This document shows, in pieces, positions 1 to 15,161 of a stretch of 64,000 bases of DNA (position 1 is its first letter; every line of letters starts with the position of its first letter). Source of the stretch: Latrodectus hesperus (lineage: Eukaryota > Arthropoda > Arachnida > Araneae > Theridiidae); contig CM075857.1 in the NCBI GenBank assembly GCA_037975125.1, positions 67,163,899 to 67,227,898 of the forward strand, written 5' to 3'. The notes under the pieces are model-generated. The model was not told the DNA's origin, ran no database searches, and saw only the letters and a list, made by a program, of their open reading frames with translations. The position numbers and the translations under genes are program-made.

Positions 1-3000
1 ACTGATGTTAAAATTTGTTATTATGAGGAATACTATTGGAATAAAGTCTGGTTGAGTTCAAAAGAAGATCGATTTAATTTTTTAATTACTTTCAGTGATC
101 CTTTTCAGTCTCATTATTTGAAATGATGCAGTATGCAGCCTGTAAATCCCTTGAAGAAATGAAAAAAACAATTGGATTCTTCAAAAATAACTTTTACTGA
201 GATTGTCGATGCCAAAACTTTTTTTTATTTCTTTGATTGAATGGAGATACAAATTAAATTTTGAAATTTATTAAAGTTTTAATTTACAAACTGAATATAG
301 AAATTGATAATTATCAACAAAATGGTAAAAAAAAAGGCGAAAATAAACTTTTTTTTCTTCCAAATTTTAAAATGGGAAGATAAGTATTTTACAACCAAAG
401 AAAACTTAATAGTTTATTAAAAGCCTAAGAAATGCGAGAACTTGCTATAAATTATCAAAACTAAGGAAGTTTTGTTCATGGAAATCGACACTATCAGTAT
501 CATATGTGCATCCAGTTGGAAAGTAGCTTTTGCATATTGTATGCCTAAATTATTTCTCGCGACTGTTTATTTCTTCGGAAGAAAAAATAAATTTTTTTAT
601 CGAGACTTAAACCCACATATCACGATTTCACCCTTACCTCTCCTACGCATGGCACGAAGACGAATTCCAATGTTCCAGTCGACCAACCTTATTTTGTTCC
701 GAGCCACCCCTTTTTGTATATCAGAAATAAAAGAAAATGAAACGATTAGATCCGGTTTGGACCCCGTTCTAAAGTGTTTCCTAGATATCTCAGTTTTTTA
801 TTTCATTTATTTTTTTGTCCAGCAAAAGAGGAGATTCTTTATACCCTGAAAAAGGAGTACTGATTGGATGGCGCTCCACAAATAATGGAAGCGGAGGTTC
901 TGGTTTTGCCTTGATGTATCGTTTGACCTTTTGTTTCGAAGGTGGATTGTGTTGCTTATGTAGGTAGTTCGGTCGGTGGTTGTACCGGTTGACCGCTGGG
1001 AGTCTTTGATTGTGGTCAGTTGGATGCATATAAGTTCCCTGTTTAGAAAACGATAACCTTCCTTGTATTAGAAACGATTTTAAATTACCATTTAATTCAA
1101 ATATAGAGTGAAGAACTATATAATAGATCGCTATTTTTGGACAATATTTAAAATTTTATTCAGACCAATATTTTTTCGAATGCTGTTGATAAGTATAACA
1201 TTGCGATCTGCTGAGTACCCAATGCAGAAGATATTTTTCTACCTTTGATTAGATATGATTAATTTCCATTAACATTCTGTGTTTTTGAATTGGATTAAAC
1301 ACCAATTAGTAAATGGATTTATTACTAAGTTTAGAAAATGAACCTGTTATTGTTTAATAACTAGTTATAAATTAACCGAAACTCTAGATCTGACCCCGTT
1401 ACCCAATACGTATCACAAAATATCATGAAATGACAATAATATAGGAAACTTAAAAACAAGTTTATGTGAAACGTATGAAACAAATGGCCATTTGCAAAAT
1501 AAGGCAACAGTTAATAAAATATGATATTGTTTTTTTTTTTTATAATTGGCCAAGTTATAAGTGTATGCATTATGAGCAGTCAGATCATTTAAACAATTGA
1601 TTCCTAAAAATTTAATTATAATTGTTTATTCTTGTGGAATATGCGCGTGCTACACTTGTTGAACAGTAACTAATCTGCACTTTTATGTCGGTTGTTTCGT
1701 TTGTTTATCAGACTGCACTTGCAAGTGCAATTATTTGGTACTGGGTTTGAATGCTCTACTAAATTATCTTTGCTCCAGGAGACTATTCTTCGTTTTGCGC
1801 AAAAAATAGGAATCTTTGAATTCTTATTTTTGTATAAGGTTAACTCTTTAAAGGCATATTTTTATTAATATATATTTCTGAAACAATTTCGTTTCCTGAT
1901 CCCAAGAGGGCTTTTAAGAATATTTATGCATAAATATTAGTTACAATACTATAAAGTTACGCCGTTTATTAATGTTTGATGACCCTGACATTGGATTGAA
2001 ATCGTGACATTTATTTCTGATCAATATCATAATTTATTTAATAAACTCTTAACCTTTGATATTTTAGTTGTAAAACCGTCGCCAAACAACAGTAATGAAA
2101 CTATCATCTTTGCGTGATGAATTTTCTGTTCCAGCGCTTTTTATTAATGCATTTGCCAAAGATTCACAGCGATGCTGTGCAGCAGGTGTGCGACAACAAC
2201 CTTAGTTCCCGCGCCTTGTCAAAAGGGATGGTGCATCTCTTTAGGAGGTTGTTTGGGATAATCTTTCAATAATTATGTAAGTTCCGAATGTACTCCCCTT
2301 TTCAAGTCTTTCATTTTCAGAAGGATGCTCCATAACTTCGAAAGTTTTGTTGTCAAAAGTACTGCAGCTGTGTCTCTGCAACATTTTAATTAACTTTCGT
2401 GTTTTCTATTCATTCTCTAGTTTTCTACATGGCATTAAAGAATTGCAGAATGTTACGCTTAGGAGAGAAACTTGTTTGCTTGATCCTTAAAATCCTATTT
2501 TTAAGTGGATGGTAAAATAACAAATTTACGCTGTCATCGGTGCTAAAAACTTTGGACTAAATATTTGTTAAAAAAAATAGCTATTATTTTATGTTGACCT
2601 CTTTATGTTTCTTATTTGGCTGTTAAATTGCCCTTTACGGGTGCCTGTTAGAATGACTAGATTCTAGAAGTTGAATTGTTCTCTTTGGAGAGGATTTCTT
2701 CAAGTTTGATACCAAGTGCTGCTCAGCAGCGGAAGATTAGTGTTGCGTTTCTGCATAGACATCGGCCGCAGGGGGTGCTTGAGATTTTTCCTGATTTCCT
2801 TGCCCTTAAAAAAATAATCCATAAACCATAAACCGTCCTTAATGAAAATACTCTCAAGACGTAAAACGCAATAAATACGATAACGGCAGCAGTTTTCAGT
2901 TGTTTGGTTATCCACTAGGCAATGATAAAATAAAAATCACTATATATATGCTTTTTTGAAATTCATGAAGCAGGATGACTCGACAGCCTTTTATGATTCA

Positions 3001-4384
3001 GATTTATATCAAAGCAATAAAATATTCCAAATTTTACCAAATCCTTGGCGTGGGTATAATGAAATTGATATGACTAGGTGTAATGTTTGTGCTTCATAAA
3101 ATTAGTTTTTTCATCTGTATGTTATTACATGTATAGCACTTAGCATGATCGTAAAGTAGTCCTATTGATTATATCAAATTAAAAATGATCATAACTTTGC
3201 GTTTTAGTAAACGTTACATATTACATATTTGTTGAATATTGCTCAATAATAATAAATGCAAGAAAAAGAAATGTGTATTGATTTCCTTTAAAACCTTTTA
3301 TCATTATATTTCATGGTACGTCTTGTTATCCTGATTAGGTATTTCATAATATGCTAGGTGTTTAAATCAAGAAAAATCCTAAAAGCCTGTTTTTGATATT
3401 CTGGGTATTTAGCTGGGTTGGGTATGTGGCGTTGCTTCCGTTAATTTTCCACTGTCTTCTAATGATGCGTTTTGATCGTTTGTTACATGCCGTGTCATTC
3501 ACTTTACCCGATTTAGAACTGCTACCAAATTGTTTGACCCTCGCCGCCCCACTTCATTCCCCAGCCTGGCACGTGCCACAATCCGAAGCATGTAGCAGCC
3601 CCGTGTTCTGCTGGGACACGCCCATCCCTTTTTTCCCCTTTTTCCTGACTTGGAAAAAAAAACTGGCTTCCCCGAAATCGGAAGTTACCCGGGCAACCCG
3701 TCTATCAACAGAAGCCAAGAAGAAATTGGGGTCAGGGGTCCGGCCGTTGTCCGGCGAGTATGTTTAGCCAGTGGTCAGGGTGAAGGGGAATACCGACTGA
3801 CATTGATGCATGTGTTTTTGTTTCGATACTCCGCACAAAACACACCCATGAGTATGTTTTAAAGGTGTGTATGGATCCCTTCCCAATCGAATATACAAAT
3901 AATCTGTACTTTGATTAGGAAAATATCGATTTTGAATTTCACTTAACTTTCAATGAAAAATATTTCTGGAGAATGGGTTAAAGAATCGATTTTTGGCTAC
4001 TTTTTTCCCCCAATTGGTTTATAATTTCTGACTTCTATTATCAGATTTATTATTTTATGAAGCTGAGAATTCGAATTTGTAGTAAATCTGTATTATATTG
4101 AATTATTAATTTTCATAATTAAACGATACTTCTTTTTGCGGAATTATTTTTGCTCAAATATATTATTCAGTGCGTGCTAAATTTAAATATATGTTTTAGT
4201 TTTAAAGTTCATTTTGCAAAGCATAATGTATTTAAGCAATAAAATTAACGAATATAAATTTCAATTTTAAAATTTAAACATATTTAAGTCTTGTGCATTA
4301 AATGAAATGAAGTGTTGTTAAATTAACCCTCATAAAATATGTTGGTTATTCTAAATCAAGATTCTGGGAATTTTTCATTAATAA
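1..4384. other. AT-rich non-coding upstream DNA
   Basis: I see no gene here. Open frames are short, mostly lack ATG starts and show no recognisable protein motif. Two patches are less AT-rich than their surroundings: about 2690-2900, and about 3520-3780, which has long C-runs, an NcoI-like and E-box-like context and many CpG. Either could be a regulatory element or part of an old repeat. There is no splice-site-bounded coding signature. Confidence 0.6.
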
Positions 4385-4815
4385 TTCCGTATCGTTTCTG
4401 TAAAGAATCCAAATGAAACTTCATTTGATAATTGTTCGGATCGTGATTGGCTGTATCATTTCTAAAAATAATCCAAATAGTACTTTATTTGATAATTGTT
4501 CGGATTCTGATCGGCCATATCATTTAAAATAAAATCCAAATAGAACTTTATTTGATAATTGTTCGGACCCTGATTAGTAGTATCATTTTCCGTATTATTT
4601 CTAAAAAGAATCCAAATAGAACTTTATTTGATAATTGTTCGGACCCTGATTGGTAGTATCCTTTTCCGTATTTCTAAAAAGAATCCAAATAGAACTTTAT
4701 TTGATAATTGTTCGGACCCTGATTAGTAGTATCATTTTCCGTATTATTTCTAAAAAGAATCCAAGTAGAACTTTATTTGATTATTGTCCGGATTGTGATT
4801 GGCTGCATATCGCAT
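4385..4815. repeat. Tandem repeat, six diverged 63-76 bp units
   Basis: A unit built around AATCCAAATAGAACTTTATT followed by TGATAATTGTTCGGA recurs six times. The ATCC anchor falls at 4407, 4471, 4534, 4610, 4683 and 4759. Spacing is 63-64 bp for the first three units and 73-76 bp for the last three, because the later units gained a segment containing TTTTCCGTATT. The last units are the most alike, which suggests later amplification of the longer version. Confidence 0.9.
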
Positions 4816-5180
4816 TCGTACCTGAGCAAGCCACTTCAACAAGGCCTTTTTGTTAGTTGGCATTGAAACTCTGACAACAAGTTGTTACAGTGTCCAGCCC
4901 TCATTTTATGCTCGTTATGTTTTACAAGGGGGAATGGCTGTTGCGTGTGTAGCCTATTGTTCTCCGTCGTCCGGTTCGAAGTCGCCCAACCAAGGCGAGC
5001 CAAAGAATGGTGTGGTAAAAGGTCGGCACTGTGCAAGGAAAAAATGTATACACAAAGTGACTAGTGACTCTGGATGGGGGTGGGCGAGAAAGGCAATTAA
5101 CCTTTTATGGGACTTCTTTCGTAACGCTGGCCCATAAAGGAGTAATGCCCGAAAAATTCATTCCGGGGGGGTGAGATATT
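4816..5180. other. GC-richer non-coding patch
   Basis: This stretch just after the tandem repeat has balanced base composition and several CpG. Overlapping open frames of 60-95 codons on both strands show no motif I recognise. It could be a regulatory element, an untranslated exon or old transposon sequence. Nothing decides between these. Confidence 0.35.
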
Positions 5181-5481
5181 AGACGTGTGCTTTCTGATAG
5201 CATGGTGTGCGTTGTTAGAAGCTTAGTCATGTATTTCTTAGATTATTTGCGATGCAACATCCGAAGAGAAACTGCTGTATTCTAATTTAAAGATCTGTGG
5301 ACCCGGATAGGGCAATGAATTAAATAAATACCAATCTGGACAGAAAGTACATGACAATGAATTTCTAATGATGGCTGGGAAAATACTTTTTCCTTTCTCT
5401 TGTATATTTAGATATATGAGTAGAGAGTTGCCACGTGGGGATGTTTTAAATATTATATTTTAAATTATCGCCAATGTCTGG

Positions 5482-5750
5482 TAGAGTGATTCTAACCACT
5501 GTGCCACGGCACTTTTGTGTGCTGCCAAATTTTAGAAATGTATATAGTAAAAATGATAATTTTTTATATTTTATATTTTTTATTACGATTACATTATTAT
5601 GATTTTTCCGTTCAAAATTACTATCATAAACTATTTTATTTATAGGTAAGTAAACAACTTTTAAACCTACCTTTTTCTTTGCTTGTCAACAAATTTTAAA
5701 ATCGTTAAAAATGTCCCGCGACAAAAAAAAAGTTAAGAATCATTGCTCTA
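5482..5750. mobile_element. Possible small non-autonomous hAT-like element
   Basis: The left end reads TAGAGTGATTCTAAC (5482-5496). The right end (5732-5750), reverse-complemented, begins TAGAGCAATGATTCTTAAC. This resembles the GATTCTTAAC-type ends of many hAT elements. The CCGCGACA segment before the A-run inside the right end also fits. I found no clean 8-bp target duplication and the ends are diverged, so the call is tentative. Confidence 0.35.
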
Positions 5751-5863
5751 GTATGTTGGTATTTAAATAAGTATATTTAGAATCGTTATAAAAGCAACGT
5801 TTACGAAAGAGATGACGCTAAAAAATTTTAACGCAATGAACAGTTATCGGCTTCATAATAGTT

Positions 5864-6090
5864 GTTAAACGTGAGTTTTGGCATAGATGCCGTATAATTC
5901 AGGATGCCAAATTCTGAGTTTGGTGATTTTTTGGCGGATATCCTTATATATCTGACAACCTGATTTTTATTACGTCATAAATATGAAGACCTATAAAAAT
6001 TATGCAAAAAATTCTATTTGTCAACCCTAGTGTTTACGTCATCGCACACGTCACAATACGGCATCTGTGCCTAAGTTTTAAACATTTAAC
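5864..6090. mobile_element. Candidate MITE with about 32-bp imperfect terminal inverted repeats
   Basis: The left arm (5864-5895) begins GTTAAACGTGAG and ends GGCATAGATGCCGTAT. The right arm (6056-6090), reverse-complemented, begins GTTAAATGTTT and ends GGCACAGATGCCGTAT. The arms differ by a few substitutions and a short indel and flank about 160 bp of non-coding DNA. The short internal palindrome around GGCATAGATGCC is part of each arm. The structure fits a small non-autonomous DNA transposon. The superfamily is not resolved. Confidence 0.55.
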
Positions 6091-9000
6091 AAATAAAATT
6101 GAAATGCAATGTTATTAAATATTGTATGCAATTTATTGAATACCGTTGGAAAAATGTTCCTAATATTTAGGTATCTTTAAATTAGTAATTAAATATAAAT
6201 AATTTATCGAAAGTAATAACTGTGTATCTAATCAACAAAAAATAAATAAATAAATAAACAAAAACTATACAATCTGGTAATTGCTAATGTTTATCTTATA
6301 AAAAAGATTAAAAAAAATTATTTACAATTATTTTACTTGCTTAATACCCGTACGTTGTATTAGAAATAACCTAATAATACGTTTCTCTCATTTGTAATTT
6401 ATGCATTTTCAACGTTTAACAATGGTATAAATGGAACAATTGGGTTTTTTTTTTCCTTTTGCTGCAGGTGGTTAAACTATGTGTAGAGCATCAAAGCCTC
6501 ATTGGGAGGAAAAATGTTTTTTTTTCTTGAGGATAAGTTAACTATATTTAGGGAAAAAAACTAACGAGATATCCCTGTCTATTTTATTAGTTAAGAATAC
6601 TTTTAATTTTTGTGAAATGGAACGAAAATAAATAATTTAGATCGATCAGTTTTGATCTAAAATAAGTCTGTTTATGTCACGGTTGGCAGGTTTCTTTCTC
6701 AAGTGTTCTTCGCATCAGTTATTTTTTCCTCGGAACTTCTTGTCACTGTCGATTCCCACTCAGAGCGACCCTGAACATCGTTTTTCTGGCACGACGCTCA
6801 CGTCAATGCAGTGAAAAAGATTTTACAGTAAAACTACTGCGAGTGATTATCAAGTCTTCTTATTTTAGTGGATTCCGATACTTTTCCATTTCATTTCTCT
6901 TTGTTAAAAAAACTCTTTACTTCATACTTAGTATCATATGTAGAAAATGTTGATATTTCATTGACTATCAATGGCTGTGTCGTTCTAACATTTTCAAACT
7001 TAAATTTTTTTCGTAATTTTATGTGAAATCCGCTTGACAAGGATAGTATAGCACTATATACTTCACGTATGTAAAACTTCAGAATAATCGTATATAATCG
7101 CTTTTACCGAAATTAATCCTCATGAAAATCTACGGCGACCTTATTTTCCTATAAACGAACCGCGTATTATGTTACTCTTCTATGATCTATTTTCAATTCA
7201 GTGTCAGAATGCACGAATATATTGTTTTGAGTATTGTTAGCAAACGCGCGCGGAATAAAAACGTGTTTGAATGAAATAACCAAATTACTATTTTAAAAGT
7301 GAAAAAATGCGACTTTCAGGGTTTTCGTATGGGGAATGTCAAGTACAATACATTCTCTTCTCGTTTAAATTCAATTCTGTTTAACTGCATGGACCTTGAA
7401 GTACCTTGCGATGTTATTAGATATTCAAATTACCCTTCTAACCAAATAGCTCCGCGCCATCATTATTATGAAGAACACTAGTTTAGTGGAGAATTGGATG
7501 TGTGTGGGAATAGAATTATATATTAGGAAATTCGCTTTTATAGTCGGTCGTTTAATACATTTCATCGCCTCCCCATAATTGGAATTATTCGCTAGACAAA
7601 AGATGGCGGGTGAACCACTTTATGGAAGAAATGACGGCCAATCGAATTTAATCACACTTGGTCAAGTTCATTTAAAAGACACATTTTGTTAGATCTATTA
7701 TGAATTCTCCTATTCATACATTTATTCAAATCTGTGGCATCAATTGTATCGGGTTAGATGCAGTTAAAAGAATTGTTAATTATTTTAATGTTTCATTATT
7801 TAAAGTTAATTTATTTGAAGCCGAATAGTAATTAATATTGATTATTTGAGATACAGTTTTATTTACTATAGTAAAACATTTATATAATAAGATTTTATTA
7901 AACGTAATGCTATATTTGTAGAATATTCTTCATTATGAAATCTAAATTCTTTAATAAAAACTTTCTGATATAAACAAGTAATTGCGTATTTGAACATTTT
8001 TACAATTACTGAATATTCGGTTTAAATTCATCTGTTTTTCTTTGACGCAGTTGTTGCTAGTCTGAAAGTTATAACTTCTCAGTAAAATCTTTAATTAGAA
8101 ATTGGTTTCATTTTGAGATATTTTGTCTGTTTTGAAAATCTTTCTCGCATTCGGAAGGTTTTGCTAGAAACCTGTAAACTATAGATGTCATTTTCTGTGC
8201 TGTTATTAATATTTGTTACAGAATCATCTTATACAAATCATATTTAAAATGAAAATTATTCCATAATCTCTTCTTTAAATAGATCTTTACATATTTTTTA
8301 TCTTAAATTCGTGAATGTTTTTTTTTTTTTTTGTCATCTCTTATTGGTTGCTGAGAAAGATTAGAATTATGTGATTGCAAAATTGTATTTTAGCAATGTT
8401 TTCCTTCAATTATCGATAAATCTATTGACAATTCATTAAAATTCCTATTTCATCTAAATCATTGATTGCCATTTGTTTCATCTCTTGACTTGGTTTTAAT
8501 TTTTTTTTTTTTTTTTCATATCAGCTTCTCAATAATTACGAAACCAGTTGGCTGAAAATCGTCTGGAATGAAAGTAATTTCACCGAGACACGCTTGAGGA
8601 AATATTCCGCATATAATCCCGATATTTTCGAACACAACTCTGACATAATAAACGAGTAATGATGACTTGAAAAACCGGGACTTTCCTATTGTGATAGTTT
8701 TTTCTCAGTTCAATGTCACCTTTCCGCAGGGGGAAAAAAAAGTAAGTAAACAAAAGTTCTGCAGAAGGGAAAAAGTAAACACGTGCCGACGAAGAAGAAA
8801 AGGGGTCGGGAATTTTCATCACCTGACTGCACATATTTTCCCTACCGATTTCCCTACAGGTCGCAACTCGTTCCATCCAAATCGTATAAAATCTGTTTTT
8901 TCTGCATTTTTTTTCAAGATTTAAACTATTTGACTATTTAAAAAAAGATTTTTTTATTTTCTAAAATACTCATTAAATTTATTTTAATATATATTTCAGA

Positions 9001-9600
9001 AAATGTTTCTTTGAAAATATAAAATGACTAGTATAAGAAAATTTTTAGAATTTTAAATTTGTGTATGACTGAATGGGTTAATTCTATTTCGAAAATAACA
9101 TCTTCTAAATATATTTTAAAGGAGCCAAATCGTCTTATGGTCCTCTTTGCCTTTCTTTTTGTGGCATTTAATTGAGTTTTCAGTCAACTTTATTCGCTTT
9201 GCCCTGACCTTTCTGGAATTTCGATGATAAATAGCCCTTGTAAAAATTTCGCGCGATAAATTTATATTTATGAGGTTGGAGTTAAGAAAGCTTAAAGACA
9301 TTGAATTATGGTAACCATAAATAAAAAGTGAAGCCAATTCATGTTCATGAAATGAACCCCTTGTATAGCCTCTCCAGAAAAATTTCGAAATAAATCTTTT
9401 AATGTGTGGTCCAACACTAACCCACCTGACTTAAAAGAAAACGAGTCAATTTTTCCGCGTGTTTTTCGGGCGGTGTTGTGTAAAAAAAAAATGAAAAAAA
9501 GGGGTTTCGACACATTCTCATTTCTTTTACGAAACACGAGGGAAAAATCAGAGAGGGATTAAAGGGATAAAGTTCTCTAGTTGAGGGAAAAAGGGGAGAA
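6091..9600. other. AT-rich non-coding DNA
   Basis: No supported gene or clear repeat here. It contains several homopolymer T runs (near 8320 and 8500). Short frames such as those near 7300, 8670 and 9120-9540 lack recognisable domains, conserved-looking composition and good splice boundaries. Confidence 0.6.
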
Positions 9601-10190
9601 ATAAATAACTACATCTATGGTCCGAGGGAAGGGTTGCGCCGAAAAGAAAAAAAAAGTGAAAAGAAATTTGGAATAATAAAGAAACAAAAACTGAGAACTC
9701 GTTTTGGGAGGCTAGATCCACTGTACCGTGGATCTAAAGGGCGGAGCCAAGCGCTGCTATTGGACAAAGCTGTTTGTGCCGTAAAATTCGGGTCTTTGCA
9801 CTTTTACCCTTGGCATAGTTGGGAATGCATACACACACTGCCCCGACCCCCTGCCATGATTTTACTTTCACCAAAAGAGTTGAGAATCTTGAAGATAAAA
9901 CCTGTTGCCTTCCCTTTAATAGTTCCTCCGACATTGAGTCAAAGTCATTTTTTTTCTCTTGCGTCCCCCTCCCCACTTACATCCATGCATGTGGAAAAAT
10001 CGTAACCCTTTCGTAACGTTATCGTCTGCTGCGTATATATGTACCGCTCGATCGTGGGAAGGATGCAGTTTGGGGAGTGGGGGGTGAAAGTGATAATGAT
10101 GGAGAGAAAATGTTTTGTTGCTGCATTTCCTCTCCCCCCTCCTCTAGCGTCTCACTTGTTGGTTGTTACATAAGAAATGAAAAACGAGCT
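9601..10190. promoter_or_regulatory. GC-richer patch with GC-box and inverted CCAAT
   Basis: A GGGCGG box (9739-9744) lies 15 bp from an inverted CCAAT box (ATTGG, 9759-9763). Just upstream is a short inverted repeat, AGATCCAC/GTGGATCT (9714-9721 and 9728-9735). The region stands out from its AT-rich flanks. It could be an upstream promoter or enhancer, about 4-5 kb before the EcR A/B exon. The open frames across it start at TTG, not ATG, and have no domain, so I do not call a gene. Confidence 0.3.
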
Positions 10191-12793
<2,603 letters not shown>

Positions 12794-13779
12794 CTTTCGA
12801 ACTATTACGACAAAGGCCTTGTTTTTCAAAATTTAATGTTAAGATTCCAATGCTGAATTGGACGTTGCATTTTTCTTTTGTACTGAAGCATGGTGTGTGG
12901 TTTGAAAAGTGACACATTTCGAGACCTTTTTTCAGAAAACACCGTCTCTGACTCAAATGGATATGACTGGCCTTGAAACATTATTTTACTGTTTCCTTTG
13001 TGATATCAATTTAAACAAGTACAAAAATATTTAAAATGTCTAGCATTAGAAATCGTGCTCGTTTAATTAATTCTGCAAACATTAGTGGACCACCGTTCCT
13101 TACAGGTGTTAAAAAATTGATTATTCTGATAAAAAATTCATTATTGCAAAAAAAATTGTTCGGCTAATTTTTCATTCAAAATGCATAGATAGCCAATTTT
13201 GTTTATGGGTTATAAAAAATTTCTGATTGTAGGAAATCATTATTCAATTGTTCTTTTTCAGTGTAAAGAATGTTGATCAAGATTGATTTTGATCGAAATT
13301 TTTGTATAAAATCAGATGAGTTTTAAAGGAAAATTTGTTCAATATGAAAAAAAAATTACTTTTAAACTCGCTTTGATAATATGTAATAAATCTAATTTAA
13401 AAAAACATTTATAAATATATTATGCAAATAAATTTAATAAAATATTTTAATATTCGTAATGTCGTTACGAAAATTTTAAATGAGTTATTTTAATAAATTA
13501 AAACATGATGATTTTTGTATTAATATTTTGTAGCATTAAACTATCTCGTTTTAAATATGTTTTGTGGTGAATTTTACTCTTAGTTAAATTTTATTGTAAA
13601 TTGCTTTTTTTATTTAAAAAAATGTTTTAGACAATTTTAGCTTGTTATGGCTTTTTTCATTCTTTTTTCACCATTTGATTTTATTCATATGATTGCGTGT
13701 TTGGTGAAGGCTTCGTTCTAAAAATTAAAAAAAAGAAGTCCCGAAAACGAAAGAAGTGGTGAAACTGGAAACAGGGCCA

Positions 13780-14330
13780 CTAGTGGAAAAATAGCCGGTC
13801 TACACACGTTCCCGCACAATTCGGCGCACTTCGTCGCAAAAAGTCACTCACCCGACGCGCGGGTAAACGCACCTGTGGGGATCACGTGACTGAAGCGATG
13901 CGCCGCGGACGGCGCGCCGATTGGCGAATGCTTTCTGACGTCATATTGATTCCCCGGGATGCGCGGATGTGTGAATTCATGAGGGCGAATTACTGTGGCC
14001 CTTGACATTGAGAAAGAAGCTGCCGATAGAGGAGTCAGAGGGCCGTCTTTCTCTTGTGGTTTATTCTTCTCGCTCTTTGTTTACATCAACAGAAACTGTT
14101 ACAAATTTTGTCCTCGCGATACAGGAAGGTACCTGTGTCACTTATCGAGAAGGAACTGCCGACAGGAGTTTTCTGTGTTTTTGTTTGATGTTGGACGAAG
14201 TTTCCACAAGCTGTTGTCGTTTGTCGGGCAATGTTACAAATATGTGCCGCCGGATGTGTGTCGCGAAGTTTTTCGGAGATTGTTTGAGGCTGTTGTTTTT
14301 CTTGTGAAATAACCTTCCCTGGGGAAGAGG
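13780..14330 (+). promoter_or_regulatory. EcR: CpG-rich promoter-like island upstream of EcR A/B exon
   Basis: A sharp CpG-rich island in an AT-rich neighbourhood, ending about 400 bp before the EcR A/B exon. It contains a CACGTG E-box (13883-13888), an inverted CCAAT box within GATTGGCG (13919-13926) and a full palindromic CRE, TGACGTCA (13936-13943). No good TATA box is visible. The layout suggests a housekeeping-type promoter with CREB/ATF, NF-Y and bHLH input. A 5' untranslated exon probably starts here. Several ATGs in one frame (13898, 13967, 13979) end at a TGA at 14003-14005 and would be upstream ORFs if transcribed. The transcription start is not determinable from sequence alone. Confidence 0.6.
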
Positions 14331-14708
14331 CACCCGTTGATTTCTTTACAAAAACTCCCAATTCTTCTCTATCATTCATTAAGAAACCTTTCTAAAGGTT
14401 TAAATAATCTAAGTCAAATTATTTATTTATTTATTGTCTCTGGTAGCTCAAGTGTATTGTGATACAGCATAATTTAACTTCTTGAAGTAGTACTGCGTGC
14501 GACGATACTTAAAGAAGTGAGCAGCTGACGTCGATAGTTTTTTTTATTGGATTGCAATAATTATTTATTAGAACATATTCTATTTATCGAAGTTTATCAA
14601 ACTTCACGCTATTTAAATAATATATTAATATCTAGAGAATTTTGTGGAGCGTATCGATGTGATATAATATACTAACTTCAGACAAAGACAATAAAACTCT
14701 ACTTGTAG

Positions 14709-15161
14709 AGGGAACTGGTGGAAGAAACAATTCTTTTTTATTGTGTGACGCTTCTACAACTCTTGCCAAAGTGGATCCGCTCGTGCTGCTATGGCTGAAC
14801 CAGACCCGCGACGACGACTTGGACAAGGGTCCGGGTCAGCGAGTGAAACGGAGGCGCCGGGCTGATCGCTCGGATATAGACATCAAAAAGATCGTCAAGG
14901 ACTTGCTTACCCCATCCCCAGTTACCACCACCTCCCCTGCCGGCGGTGGTACCCGGAAGCGAGGTTCGGTGGGGGATGAGAGCTCCCCGGAAGTGTCCTC
15001 CTCGAATATCAGCCCGGAACCGAACCCGATGGTGACCACGACGGGCATCAGCCCGGTGCCCAGCCTCGCGCCTTCCGACATAGGCGAGGTGGACCTCGAG
15101 TTCTGGGATTTGGATATAAACGAGTCCTCTAACGCTAACACCATCGCCAGCACTTCCTCAG
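14709..15161 (+). CDS. EcR: Ecdysone receptor, isoform-A-type A/B-domain exon (exon 1 of coding region seen here)
   Basis: This exon encodes the N-terminal A/B (AF-1) transactivation region of EcR. Visible elements are DPLVLLWLN near the start, a basic KRRRRADR stretch that could act as a nuclear localisation signal, a Pro/Ser/Thr-rich middle, and the acidic block EVDLEFWDLDINES near the end, which resembles the EcR-A-specific box. The exon ends in TCA G with donor GTAACA at 15162. The split codon G|AT (phase 1) joins exactly to the acceptor at 33139/33140. The frame is open from 14663, but no in-frame ATG occurs until 15029. The true 5' edge is therefore probably a splice acceptor: TTGTAG at 14708, or possibly CAAAG near 14771. 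The initiator ATG would then lie in an upstream exon not identified here. The 3' edge is secure; the 5' edge is not. Confidence 0.85.

Noticed and set aside
3393..3862. Open frames in the GC-rich patch near 3.6 kb
   Set aside because: No recognisable motif and two overlapping frames open at once, as expected for GC-rich non-coding DNA. The 124-codon frame has no ATG at its first codon.
9634..10005. 123-codon frame in the GC-rich patch near 9.8 kb
   Set aside because: Starts at TTG and has Lys-rich simple sequence at its beginning. No domain.
13995..14312. Overlapping open frames of about 100 codons in the CpG island
   Set aside because: They start at GTG and TTG, not ATG, have no recognisable domain, and lie in promoter-like sequence where high GC lengthens open frames.
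14836..15153. Minus-strand open frame opposite the EcR A/B exon
   Set aside because: Shadow of the GC-rich coding exon on the other strand; the plus frame matches EcR and splices correctly.
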